A DNA stretch of 64,000 bases from Onchidella celtica (Eukaryota > Mollusca > Gastropoda > Systellommatophora > Onchidiidae), in assembly GCA_963931925.1 (NCBI GenBank), contig OZ007574.1, positions 32,561,961 to 32,625,960 of the forward strand, written 5' to 3'. This document shows, in pieces, positions 21,755 to 33,120 of this stretch. The translations under genes and the position numbers were made by a program. Numbering within the stretch: position 1 is the first letter of the stretch; every line of letters starts with the position of its first letter. The notes under the pieces were generated by a model. It had not been told where the DNA came from. It did no database searches and saw only the letters and a list, made by a program, of their open reading frames with translations.

Positions 21755-21950
21755 TTCCCCTTCTTCTTCTTCTAAATTCTTCCTCTTCTTCTTCCAGGCG
21801 TTGTTCATCCACTGCAGGATGCAGCCCTCCGCCGACTTCTTCCATCTGGTTCTGTTCACGACCTGTCTCTGCCATGTTGTACCCTCGTGCTTTCTGGTGT
21901 CATTCTGCCATCGTCTCGCTGGTCTTCCTCTGGATTTTTTCCCAGTTTTT
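21755..21950 (-). mobile_element. LINE 3'-end fragment with (GAA)n tail
   Basis: The minus strand reads KKSRGRPARRWQNDTRKHEG, then TTWQRQVVNRTRWKK and NNAWKKK, the C-terminal end of an RTE-like ORF, followed by (GAA)n, seen on plus as TTCTTCTTC at about 21,760-21,800. Confidence 0.72.
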
Positions 21951-22635
21951 CGTTGTCAGTCAGTATTTTTTTACGTTTTTTTTTACTCCTAATAAGTAAT
22001 CAGTGTGCAGACTCGTAAGAGGTCCACTCACGGTGACAAACTGATACCGGTACCAAACGATGGACCTTGGTCAGTGGAAGATAGATAAATATACGTGATA
22101 GCAGTCTCAGACCGGTAGCGTTTAGAAGATATCAGCGATCAAAATTGTCAAAAAGTGATTATTATATGTCTTTGATAGTTCGGTCTTTCATACCCTCCTA
22201 TCTTTACGAAAAGGTGCAGTGTTATCGGGAAGTGCCGATCATGCCATGACGTGTTCATCACAAAGAGTTTATAATAAACCTAGAGATAAGACTCGGTCAC
22301 GTCACATGTCCGCAAATAGAAAGCCCGGCACACCATCTTTTCTTACGGCAAGCGATTGCAAATACTGTGTCAAGGCCAGTGCTAATGAAAGTAGTTTTTG
22401 TCGGAAGGCCTCGGTATTTTATTCTTGTTCATTCCTATTTAGAGATGGAGGTTCAAATTCATCCGTACATTTTGTATTTTGTCATAATTCATAATGTTTG
22501 GTTTTTTTTCTTTTGGTGGGATTACATTTTTTACATTTTCGTGGTTCACCCAATCCATAAATTAAGACTGCTCATTACTACTGTAATCCCCGTTCAAACA
22601 ATCTGAAAGCCCATATTATTTTAGGCTTAGATTTG

Positions 22636-22733
22636 TTTACTTTAGCCGTACTGTCTAGGTTGAGGAAGGCTTGCCGTAAGTTGGCTTTACTTTAGCCGTA
22701 CTGTCTAGGTCGAGGCAGGCTTGCCGTAAGTTG
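22636..22733. repeat. 49-bp direct tandem duplication
   Basis: Two copies of TTTACTTTAGCCGTACTGTC plus TAGGTnGAGGnAGGCTTGCCGTAAGTTGG, differing at two positions. Confidence 0.9.
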
Positions 22734-22814
22734 GCCGCCATCTTTACTTCACCTGCCGACGGCGCCACGCGGAGACTTGCGTAGCGCTAGTCTGACCTCT
22801 AGCTATATATAACC

Positions 22815-23245
22815 TCTTTGGTTCATCATCATCATCAGTTGCCCTGTCTAACAGACATTGGCGATCATGGCTCTCCACTCGGATCTGTCATCAGCCAACC
22901 TCAAGAAAGAGTTGTTGTTATGACATTTGTTTGTTGTCCATGAAATAAGACTTTCAGTAAAAGTTTTTCTCTGTCCACCTGTGCTTTTCCTGCTTCCCTG
23001 TGACTGCTAGATGTTCGAGGCTCCTGAGGCGACAGATGTGTCCTATACATTTCAGTTGCCTCTGTCTTATGGTTTAAATTAATTATCTTTTCAGATTAGA
23101 GTCTCTCAAGACTGACTCACTTGATTTCTTCTCCATTCATGATATTCTCAATATTCTTCTAATAAACCACATCTCTGCTGCTTCTAGTTTCCTCTCTATT
23201 TCATTGTTCATTGTCCAACATTCACGCATGGAATGTTACGAACAC
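22815..23245 (-). mobile_element. LINE 3'-end fragment with (GAT)n tail
   Basis: The minus strand encodes a decayed C-terminus (ECWTMNNEIERKLEAAEMWF, then IRRILRISWMEKKSSESVLR, then stops) and ends in GATGATGATGATGA. A distinct, more degraded copy than the one at 21,755. Confidence 0.7.
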
Positions 23246-23577
23246 GCAAAAAATCACAGTGGCGGCCCTGGCTCTACTTCGTTGTTTGATGTGAGAGTAT
23301 TTGAATCCTGATACTGGACAGAAAGAGTTGGCACTTTCAGATAGTGAAGTTACCTTGATTATGACCTTTGTACATCCTCTTTCATCGCAATTTTGATCTA
23401 TCAGAGACTAAGCTTGGTCTCCCTCAGGCTGCCAACGAGTAAGTGCCATAATAATACCCTGGGTCACTAGGATGGATCACATCCGCGTGGGATTTGAACC
23501 CAGTGGTCCTCCCACCTGAGACAAGCACTTTCACCATTTGACTTCCGAAGTGAACTTCAGGATTTACTGCGGGCTAC

Positions 23578-23845
23578 ATGCACACACACACACACACACA
23601 CACACACGCTTACACAGAGAGAGAGAGAAAGAGAGAGGGGAAGAGAGAGAGAGAGAGAGAGAAAGAGGCAGGGAGAGAGACAGATAAAAAAAAGGGAGAG
23701 AGTGAGAGAGAGGGGGGGAGAGAGAGAGGGAGGGAGAGGGGAAGAAGGAGTGAGAAAAAGGGGGTATATATAGAGAGAGAGTGAGTGAGAGATAGAGGGG
23801 GAGAGAGCGGAGAGATAAAGAGAGGAGGGGAGATGGGGATGGTGT
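23578..23845. repeat. (CA)n and (GA)n microsatellites
   Basis: Adjoining CA and GA-rich arrays; the long open frames through them are simple-sequence translation. Confidence 0.95.
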
Positions 23846-23879
23846 CTTAAACAGAAGTAATAGCAAGATTTGAATTCCA

Positions 23880-24763
23880 ATAGTTTAGTGTGAGGTGCAC
23901 CTTTTCTTTAACTAAATTTGGTTCATAAGGCAGTTGATATTTGTCTCAGTCTCTCAGGCAGTTAGCTTCCCATCGATTTCCCCCGTTTTTAAACATAACT
24001 CACCATATTATCCTCGTGGTGTTTACATATAGCGAAGTCTTGGGCTCATATTTCTTGCTAAATCTTTCCTCTTTCGTCATTGGTAAATAAACGGCTTGTT
24101 ACTGGGAATGTTTAGTGTTTGGGAAACAAACACAATTATGTGATTGGAAAAGAATTTGGTAAAGAAATACCTCCAACTCTCCTATTCCTGACTGCCAAAG
24201 GCAAGTTCTCCATGTCCATGACCAGGATATTTTTTTATATTAAGAAGAGAAAAAAATGAATGTCATCATTGAGGGTGCTTTTATAAGGTTCAGGGATCTA
24301 CATAACAAGCTTAAAAGCCGCCCCTCGCGCGGACCCTTCGGCCGCACATAACAGAAGGCTTGAAATAATAAAAATCGAATTTTAATGAGTACACAAGTTA
24401 CTGGAGTAAAGGATAAAAGCTACAAGATTTAACTATCACAATCAGTTTGAGATCACTGTAAGGCAGAAGGGTATTCTTGTGTTCTAATTTTAGCCGTGAG
24501 CACGTCGAATAGTTTACATCAGCCTCCATGAAGTGTTCGCGTCACGCGTCATGTGCTCATGAAAATGGGGGATGGGAAACCAGCAGTCAGTGATGCAATG
24601 CAAACTCAAAAAATTTAAAAACAAAAGCAGTCAAAAAACAAAAACTTCGGTGCATTCTCCAAGGTATTTGAAACTTACATGCAAAATTTGGTTTTTGTAG
24701 ATGGCCTAATAAAAAAGCCTCTTGCGTTCAAACGTGGAGAATCTGCGAATTATATAATATACC
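23880..24763. other. Intergenic, nothing recognised
   Basis: AT-rich with a short GC-rich patch at about 24,315-24,350. No coding or repeat structure that I can assign. Confidence 0.5.
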
Positions 24764-25976
24764 AGCTGAGTTCCCGGCCCAGCCCGGGATAAATCGATTT
24801 ATTAGTTTCAGTTCTGGGTGATTATTATGGACCTGCTTCAATTTTGCCTGTTCCTTTAGCTTTATTTTATTTTTGTTTTACTGCTCTCCCTTTGCGCGTT
24901 GACGTCCTGCGCGTCCCGCCAGCATCCGTCAAATGGCTACGATTTGCGCACGGGTTAGTTTGTTTGCACATCGCAGGAAGTGATAACATCATGTGTTAAT
25001 GGAAAAGAAATATTACAATATTTTCCTAGGCATATTGAAAACACAAACCTGTACTTTTCGCCCTGCAGCGTCAATCTCCCAATTCCAGACCCTTTCTTTT
25101 TCCCAGTCTAGGCACATTGAGAACACACAAGGTTTTATACTTGATAGTCTTAGAACTCAATCTCATCATTCAAACCAGTCCTAACCGGAAGTTGTTTTGT
25201 GAGTGTGATACAGTCTATACCGGAACCAACCTTAGTTACATTAATTTGCCGAAAAATAAACCGAACGCCAATGTGTCGCAACCTAGAAACTAATACAAAC
25301 GTTCTGCGAGTTATTAATTATTTTTTTTATTTTCTGTGCCGGGGACATGACGACAGTCTATAAAATCTGAGGGCCACCGAATCAGCATTAACAGAGGAGT
25401 AGCGAAAGGCGCGCTGCAATTGTCGCAAGGTTTCACTTTTATTAATATAGATATAGATAGGAAAAAAACCTTGTGGATTTTTCACACCGCCTTTTATACG
25501 GTTCCAACTGGTTTGAAATTTTAGATCTTTCGTCTTGCAAAAGGTCGTGGGGAAGTTTTTTTTTTTAGTTGCTTTGTGTCGCTAATTTCGCCCCCGTTTC
25601 TTTTCTACGAACACATGAGCTCATTATGCCATCACTTTTGTCGTATGCCAGACTATTAACATTATCGTGGTGCGCACGGAGAGCACGGTGTACATTAAGC
25701 CTACTTTTTTTTTCATCTATACTATATATATTTGTGGACTTGAGATTTTTCGTTGCAAAAGGCTTCTGAACCACTCAACACTAAGACTTCAAATTTTATA
25801 TGGTGGATCCGAATGGATGTAAGGGTGCACAGTTTTTAATAGAAGTCTCAAATCGGTGTAGTTTTTTTTATTGGAAATGTATTGTTTCCGCAATTTTAGA
25901 TCTATTTCGAGTCATGGTTCGCCATTTTAATGTTTCGTTATCACTTCCTGGGATGTGTTCACTATCAAAAACACTA

Positions 25977-28130
25977 TAGTTCGTTCCGAAATTCATGACC
26001 ATGGCAATTGTCTTATATCTTTTAAACTGTCTGTTTGACTAAAGTAAAAATTTGTATGCATGTTTAGGATATCCATGACGTTAAACAATATTTTTTGCAC
26101 CCCTAAAAGACCAGCAGTTTTAAAATTTGTCTCTTAACGCTATATAAAATACTACAGCAACACACTGAGTAGAATATTAGATAGTATACACTACTAAATT
26201 TTCTCAATTTGTGCTGACTCACTCCAAATGAACGGAAATCATGAAAGTCGGGAACCAAAACACTTGTAATTACAATGAAATCCCCTACGTTCAGAATGTG
26301 TGCACCAAGAAAAACGTGCCTTCCGTTCAATAACTTATGAGGTCACGCTGACGCACCATTGATATACAACAGCTGAATCTTTCAGTGGCGTTTTTATTCA
26401 ATCAGTTGAAACTCGTATTTTTCATTATCAATCACACTATATTTCACTATTATGGCGTTGAAGTACAAATTTACTACAGTTAGAAGTATTGCTTTGAAAT
26501 TGTTCCGATATTTCACACGAGAAACAAGACGTGGCTGTCTTTATGTTAACATCAATGACCCATTTAAAAGGACTCGACATGCTTTGGGAATTGGTCTAAA
26601 GTCTCTCAAAAGATGGTTGCAGGAATCAGACATTGCGTCCACCCCGTCGAAAAGAGGAAGAAAGGAGAAGATAGATGATTTTGATAAGGACGTGATAAAG
26701 CGAGAAATTGAAAGCATATTTCAGAGGAAAGAATTTGTCACTTTGAGAAAGCTTAGATCTCATCTTCAGAAAAAAAATGGATTTCAAATTTCAAAAACAC
26801 ATTTGTGGAGGATTGTTAGAAGCATGGGCTTTGCATTCAAGAAATCTTCATCCGGCAGAAACTTACTTGTGAAAGAGCGCACCTAGTGGAAACGAGGAGT
26901 AAGTACCTGCGTCAAATAAAGGAAAAGAGCACGCATGCCTTTGATATTGTCTGCCTGGACGAAACATGGGTCAAAGCTCACCATACATATGACAAGAAAT
27001 GGCAATCCAAAGACGGAAAGCACAGGAGAAATATTCCTACCAGTAAAGGTGATAGAATTATAATAGCGCATGCTGGAAGCAGAAATCAGGGGCTCATCCA
27101 AAACTCAGAGCTCGTTTATAATTCAATTTCAACGGATAATCGAGACTATCATGCAGAAATGAATGGAACAATTTTTAAAAACTGGTTGGAACATTCCCTT
27201 CTTCCTTCACTGTTTGGTTATGGACAACGGATCATACCACAACATCAAGTTAGACGATGATAAAACTCCAACATCTAGTAGCAAGAAAGACGATGTCAAG
27301 GCATGGCTGATGAAGGAAAATATTCCTTGCAGCTCATCTTAAACCAGAGTTGCTTTCTCGTGCGAAAAAATAAGAAGCCCATAATATTCGAGGTCGACAA
27401 GATTATCTCCATCAATTTGGACACACAAGCCTGCGATTGCCTCCTTACCATTCACATCTCAACCCCATTGAACTCGTGTGGGCTAAAGTCAAAGGGAAGG
27501 TCGCTATGGAAAATACAACGTTCAAGATTTCAGACGTCGAAAAAATTGCCTGCGCAGCTATTAAAGAAATTGACAGAGAATTTTTCACCAAATGCGAAGA
27601 CCATACAATACGTTTGGAAGAAGAATATTGGCAAAACGACGGACTTAATTTCATCCAACCAAATATTATTATCAATCCTCTGGAATCGTTGGATTCAGAG
27701 CTAGACAATTAATCAAACATACTATCTAAACATACGGCACAACTTTATATTGACATGCCAAATCAACCTCGCTCCACCTGTTGAATCAATCCCATAAACA
27801 GTTGTATTACTATTAGGCTATGACCCTAGGCGGCTCATGGCCCCCCTGTTACACCTGTTTGCTACGCCACTGACAAACCAGCGCGATAATGCAGTCAAAA
27901 TGTCATTACAGTAAATATTCTTCAATCTGCTGTTATCTGAAAGAAAAAAAAGCCGAAAAGATCAAAGGAATTCACCGCTTTGAGAAAACTATAAAAGCTG
28001 CAAATTTCATTTTTCTGATTCATAACGTCATTGAAATTCTAACACTGCATGCAAAATCTCAAATTTGAATGTAAAGTCTTTTTTGAGAAAATAAAGTTTT
28101 TCTGTGGACATGAATTTTGGAACGAACTTA
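25977..28130 (+). mobile_element. Tc1/IS630-superfamily transposon with TA target duplication
   Basis: Terminal inverted repeats TAGTTCGTTCCGAAATTCAT and (reverse-complemented right end) TAAGTTCGTTCCAAAATTCA, flanked by TA at 25,975-25,976 and 28,131-28,132. The interior carries one transposase pseudogene on plus. Comparison of the two arms of the host element shows the empty site GGGTTAG, confirming insertion at a TA. Confidence 0.9.
26452..27712 (+). pseudogene. DDE transposase pseudogene (IS630/Tc1-like, long D-E spacing)
   Basis: Starts MALKYKFTTVRSIALKLFR with an N-terminal helix-turn-helix region, then LRKLRSHLQKKNGF and HLWRIVRSMGFAFKK. The catalytic motifs are LDETWVKAH (first Asp), MDNGSYHN (second Asp) and LPPYHSHLNPIELVW (Glu). 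The frame is broken at least four times: near 26,880, near 27,215 (with lost bases), near 27,350-27,375 and near 27,412. The second Asp and the Glu are about 82-84 residues apart, far more than the 34-41 of classical Tc1/mariner; as I recall this is the DD82E ('Sailor') group. It ends SLDSELDN with a stop at 27,710-27,712. Inactive. Confidence 0.88.
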
Positions 28131-28574
28131 TAACCCGTGCGCAGACCATGCTATTGTACGGGATGCGCAGGGTGTCAACTCACAAAGGCAGAGCAGTAAG
28201 ACTTAATTAAAAACAAACAAACAAAAATAAGATAAACAAATAGGAACAGGCAAGATGAAGCAGGTCCATAATAATCACCCAGAACTGAAACTAATATTCA
28301 AACCGATTTATCCCGGGCAGGGCCGGTGACCTCAGCTAGTCCTCTATAAAGTAGACCATAACCCCCTCAAGTGGTTGATGTGGACAAGAGAAATTGAAAA
28401 GGGGCGTGGTGGTTGAGAGGGGGGAGGGAGCGGTTATGTATCTGACTTGCTGAATTTTGTGGGTGACCGTACACCTCTCTTCACCAATACATGATGTAAC
28501 TTTTTGTTCTGATTCCCTTTTCCTAAGTGATGCCTTTTGTCCCTTTGTCTTTTATTTGTATTGTATTTGTATAG

Positions 28575-28673
28575 GCCTACTTCTTTGATCCCATTTGGGA
28601 AATTTGCCCTAAAGTGTCATTGCAGCCCAGTTACAACTGGAGCAGACACGTCGTCGCCACAGTGCAGCACTGT

Positions 28674-28675
<2 letters not shown>
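28575..28675 (+). repeat. Dispersed SINE/LINE-tail-like repeat, copy 1
   Basis: Contains TTTGGGAAATTTGCC, AACTGGAGCAGACAC and GCCACAGTGCAGCAC. Also at 39,190-39,285 (plus) and 50,392-50,500 (minus). It is followed by a (GTT)n/poly-T/poly-G stretch to 28,750. Confidence 0.75.
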
Positions 28676-28705
<30 letters not shown>

Positions 28706-29236
28706 GTTTTTTTTTTTGGGGGGGGGGGTAGTTTTTTTTTTTTTTTTTGGTTGTTGTTTTTTTCAATTTTGCCCTGGCAGCGGCTTTGTTAGGCCTGCTC
28801 TTCTCGACTTCTATCTATCACAGAATGGAACAGTTACCAATAGAGAACAAAAATAATACAGAGATTGAGTTCTACAGAGCGAGATTGTTATCAGGAATTC
28901 GTGTCAACGTTTACACTTGTATAACGTGATACACCCAAGGCGTCCACTCAATGAGAATGAGCGTTCAGCAAGGATCAGAGCTTACGGTCCTTCGGATTTT
29001 TCTCAGAAACTGGCAATTTTAAAGGCTATCTTGGGGTTTTGATATTTTTTTAAAAAAGATGTTGGGATTTTTCTGGCGTTTGCATATTTGTTATTTTTTA
29101 CCTATTTAAAACGAAAGATGAAAAGAAAACACTGAAGAAAAAATTCTCCAAGACCTCTTGTCCCGAGCACCGACAAGCCCCGTAAAATGGCGTAACAAAA
29201 GCGGCCCGTCACCTCATAGTGCTTTAAATTGTGTCT

Positions 29237-29450
29237 AAGTGGTCTTGTCCACAGCATCTGCTCCGCTCCGCTATTTTTCGGAAAATGACGTATGAAAAAG
29301 TAAAACATTCTTTGTCTCTACAGAGGTAAGAAGCGGAGGGGAAAAGATGTTGTGAACAAGTATACAGAGGCAAAGAGTGTTTTACTTTGTCATACGCTAT
29401 TTTTTTCGTAAAGTTCCGGAGCGGATCGGATGCTGTAGACAAGATCACTT
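29237..29450. mobile_element. Fold-back element, about 214 bp
   Basis: Two arms of about 100 bp are inverted copies: AAGTGGTCTTGTCCACAGCA at left and the reverse complement AAGTGATCTTGTCTACAGCA at right; both continue with CCGCTCCG and AAAGTAAAACA-TCTTTG phrases. No ORF. Confidence 0.82.
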
Positions 29451-29784
29451 AAAAGGTAAATTAAGGGGCACATGAGATTGTCGTATGTGAGGGTCTTTTA
29501 CACAGCATGATCTGCGTGCTAATCCTCAATGTATTATGAAATTGTAAATTTTAAACCTATGTTTTTGGTTGGAAAAAAAAATGGAGATTATTTTAACTTT
29601 ATCTCTGGATTTTGTGTGCGGGGAATCTTGGGAAAGATGCATCTCAGCTAGCATCAAACAACAACGGTCTTGACATACCAGTTTTATAAATATAATTCTG
29701 ATTTCTCGGTGTTGGCTTGCCATCAAATTTCATTTGAAGGGAACTGCAATTTGAATTTTCAATTTGTGAAGAGGGACAGATAGA

Positions 29785-30115
29785 CGGGGGAGAGGGAGGA
29801 AGCGAGAGAGAGAGAGAGAGAACTGGGAGGGAGAGGGATACAGGGGCACAAAGAGAGACGGACGGGGAGGAAGAAGGAGACAAACAGAGAGGGGAATTCG
29901 AGAGACTGTATGTGTCTGTGTGTGAGAGAGAGAGACAGACAGGGTGAGAGAAGCAGACAGAGATACAAACAGAAAGTCTGACAGAGACAGAGAGAGTGGT
30001 GAGAGAGAGAGACAGAGAGAGACAGAGAGAGAGAGAGACAAAGAGTGAGTGTGAGAGAGAGAGAGAGAGAGCGAGAGAGATAGAGAGACAGAGAGTGAGT
30101 GAGAGAGAGAGAGAG
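29785..30115. repeat. (GA)n-rich array
   Basis: About 330 bp of interrupted GA/GACA repeats; open frames on both strands are simple-sequence. Confidence 0.95.
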
Positions 30116-30499
30116 AATAATATTACATACTTCTTCCCCTCAGAAGCTGTCCAAGACCTAGATCTATGCAGATGGAGAGAAAGGAACTCATGTGTGTGTG
30201 GCGAGGGGGGAGTGTTGGTGTGTGTGTGGGTGTGGGTGAGTGGGTGGATGTACATGTGTGTGATAAATATATATTTGAGTATTTGGCCGGACTTGCTGGA
30301 CTTGTCTTGCAGGTGTGTACTTGTGTCGTTTGGAGTTCGATTGTTGAATTTTTTTCTTTCTGGGGCGTGAACAGGTTAGTTTACGTTGGTTTGTTGTTGT
30401 TGTTTTTTGCTGCGATAATTGTCTTGCTAATGCGGGAGTCATATGTATATAATGTGAAATTAGGGCAGTTATCGATTTTCGAGGGTCAAGCTTCAAGAT

Positions 30500-32865
30500 A
30501 AATTACGAAAACGGTAACAAAATGACATTGGGTCAAAACTGAGTTCTTGCCATAAGTGACACCTTAAACCATTTCTAAACATTGTCTCAAAAGCATTTAA
30601 TGATTTACGCATCCAAAGTATTTTCGAAAAGTAATTTCTAATCCTTACTGAGTTACATTTTTGCAACTATCCTCTGTTATGATATTCTTTTAAATTTGCT
30701 TCGTTGGGTGAACAAGTGGATGCTGCAAGAGTTTGTCTAACTCTGTTCTGGCATTTTGAAACTATCACTGTTTCAACTGCCAACTAAGAAAGAAGTTTCT
30801 CAAAACTTAAATGAATCAAAACATATCAGAGATCTACAATGGACCAAGAAAGCCTGAGTAACTGTCAACTGTCAATTGAGAGAGATTCAATAAGTTTGCA
30901 CAAATTAAAACCAGACGATTTTAAATCTATTTAAGTATCCTATTAAGTGCATTTTAGTTTAATTACATTTTTCTTAAAATACAGTACATGTGCTTAGGAG
31001 GGGGGGGGGAATGGGAGGATTCAGTACTGGACTGGTGAAAGGGACTCAGGGAGTGAAAACAGTCCATAGTTCAGAGGGTGCAATGTGCCTTACCCCAGGC
31101 GCTGGCAACCCATGCTACTCCACTGTAGTGAGGGAGAGGACATAGAGAACGCTTCAAGCACAAGAAAGTTAGCGCCTTCAGACAAGTGCATTTTAAAAAA
31201 GCACCTGGTGCTGCTGAGGATGCACATAGCTGAAGCCCGGAAAAGCAAGCACTTCACCAGTCACAACACCCTCTTGTGTTTTAAGATGGGGGTCGACATC
31301 CATTTTGTTGTACCAGAGGGTCGAAAAGTGCAAGTAACTACACACTGCATTACACAGCAAGTCGCCACAAAGCCTGAAAAAGAATTCACTTTCAATATTT
31401 CAAAACACTCTTGATTTTACAAGCGGCGCTCTACGCAGCAAAGCTTTATAATACGCATTTTCCATGTGTCAAAAGGGTTTGAGTGGAATTCTTCACGAAG
31501 CTGTAAAGTGATTGTCTTGAAGTGCTAGCTTTTTCGCCCTTGAAGGGGTCTCTATGTTCTCTCCCTGATGATAGTTGTAATTCTACTTTTGTATAAAATC
31601 AAAAGCACAGGGCTATCGTATTCCACTACAACTCAAAATCTACACTTTCTGCTATCTTTTGTGCAACCAATCCTGCAGTCATCCATGTGTTTTGACACGA
31701 TGTGTTTCGACAAGACAATAAACAAAACCCGGCGTTTCACAATTGAAACATTAAATTTTTATTTGCTACAGAATAAGAAATCCCCTAACAGAGACAATAT
31801 CAAAAAATACATCCCACTCTCTCGTGAACTTTGAAAATGCTCAGCGGTTATTGTTGTTATTGTTCTTCTTGTGCACTGAATTCTGTTTAGAGATATTAAA
31901 AATAAATAAATAATTTTTAAAAAATAGTGGCACGGGGACTCCAGCACACACTACCCTACCTAGCACAGATGTGCCGTGTGACTATGTGGTTGCGAGAGCA
32001 CTTTTCCCATGACATGGACGATCCTTAGTCTAATACTATAGTACCAGTTGCCCCTTAAGATCCTAGGAAGTAGGTTCTAATCCGTATGTTTTGTCCGGCC
32101 TACCCCCGACCAAACTCCACCCCAACTCTCAGTCCCTCAGTAGCGCCTTAAGGGAGGAAATCTCGCCAGACCCTAAGCTTTACAGACTAGTTGGGCATGA
32201 CTAGCCGTGCGAGTACCTTGGTCGACCGCCGACCTCGACGCTACATGGAAGCAGGAGCCAGTGACCACCCGGGTTTCCCCAAAGTGGCTGTTCTGTACTA
32301 TAAATAAATTTGGGTTTTTCTTATATGACACAGAATCCATACATTGTCTGCCGTTATGGGTTTGAGCTCATTATGCATAAACTCACATATTAATTCCATT
32401 TCTTTACAAACCTTACTTAAAATACATGGTTTTCACTCAAACACGTTTGATTAACACCACAAGCCAAAGATACAAGCCTTCTATTGCAAATAGAGCAATA
32501 AATACTCTTTTTGTAAAAAGTGTAAACTGCACACATGGTTATCTTCCTTTCCCCTTGACATCTTCTTGACTTTTATCTATAAACCGTAAGCAGAAGTGGG
32601 AATCGATACCATTATATATTCTCCTTAAAATGAATGTCACAACGGATTGAATACTTTCTCTTACTTTCTTGAAAATGTGAAACCTTTCGCTTGCATTTAC
32701 ATGAGATTTTTTCTTCCTCTGGTTTACAAGTTTGAATAAAAATAAAATAGGCCTAACAAAACATTAAAATGATTTCATAATAGTTTTATGTCTGACATTA
32801 TAAGAAAGTCCCTACTTACGATTCCAAATTCGATACCAAATAAACATATTCATTACCAATAGATG
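30500..32865. other. Intergenic, no gene recognised
   Basis: 30,500-31,080 and 32,300-32,865 are AT-rich without features, apart from G9-10 at 31,000. 31,085-31,430 is a less AT-rich block with a 109-codon plus frame that I do not recognise. 31,925-32,290 is a GC-richer block without an ORF or similarity I know. Confidence 0.45.
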
Positions 32866-32867
32866 AC

Positions 32868-33120
32868 CTCACCACCCTTACCACTAAAAATCCCATAACT
32901 TTGAAATTATGATGTACGTCGTCGGTATCGTGGCCAAACCGCCCATCTCATGGAAACAAAATTTTACAGCAGGAGGGAAAAACTTGTTGGACTTTCCACG
33001 CCTCACCATCCTTAACACTAAAAATCGTATAACCTCTAAATTATGATATAGATCTATAACGTCGAATTCATGGTCAAACCACTTATCTCGTGGAAACAAA
33101 GTTTTACAAAAGACTTGTCA
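32868..33120. repeat. Two tandem copies of a 125-130 bp sequence
   Basis: Both copies contain CACTAAAAATC, AAATTATGAT, CATGG/TCGTGGCCAAAC and TGGAAACAAA-TTTTACA. They abut the left edge of the large satellite. Confidence 0.8.

Larger units (their letters stand above)
24764..28337. mobile_element. Long-terminal-inverted-repeat DNA element, split by a later transposon
   Basis: The left arm, 24,764-24,987 (AGCTGAG..., GCCCGGGATAAATCG, CAGTTCTGGGTGATTATTAT), matches inverted 28,133-28,337 continuing into 25,937-25,974. The right arm is interrupted by the element at 25,977-28,130. Without that insert the element is about 1.4 kb with arms of about 225-240 bp and a roughly 0.95-kb interior lacking an ORF. 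A diverged related end lies at 46,195-46,330. No clear target-site duplication. Confidence 0.8.

Noticed and set aside
23557..23880. Long frames rich in Ser/Leu or Arg/Glu in GA/CA arrays (also at 17.1, 29.7, 44.0, 45.9, 53.2 kb)
   Set aside because: Simple-sequence translation, open in several frames on both strands.
31085..31414. 109-codon plus frame
   Set aside because: No recognisable domain, no splice or promoter context; listed only as an unassigned GC-richer block.
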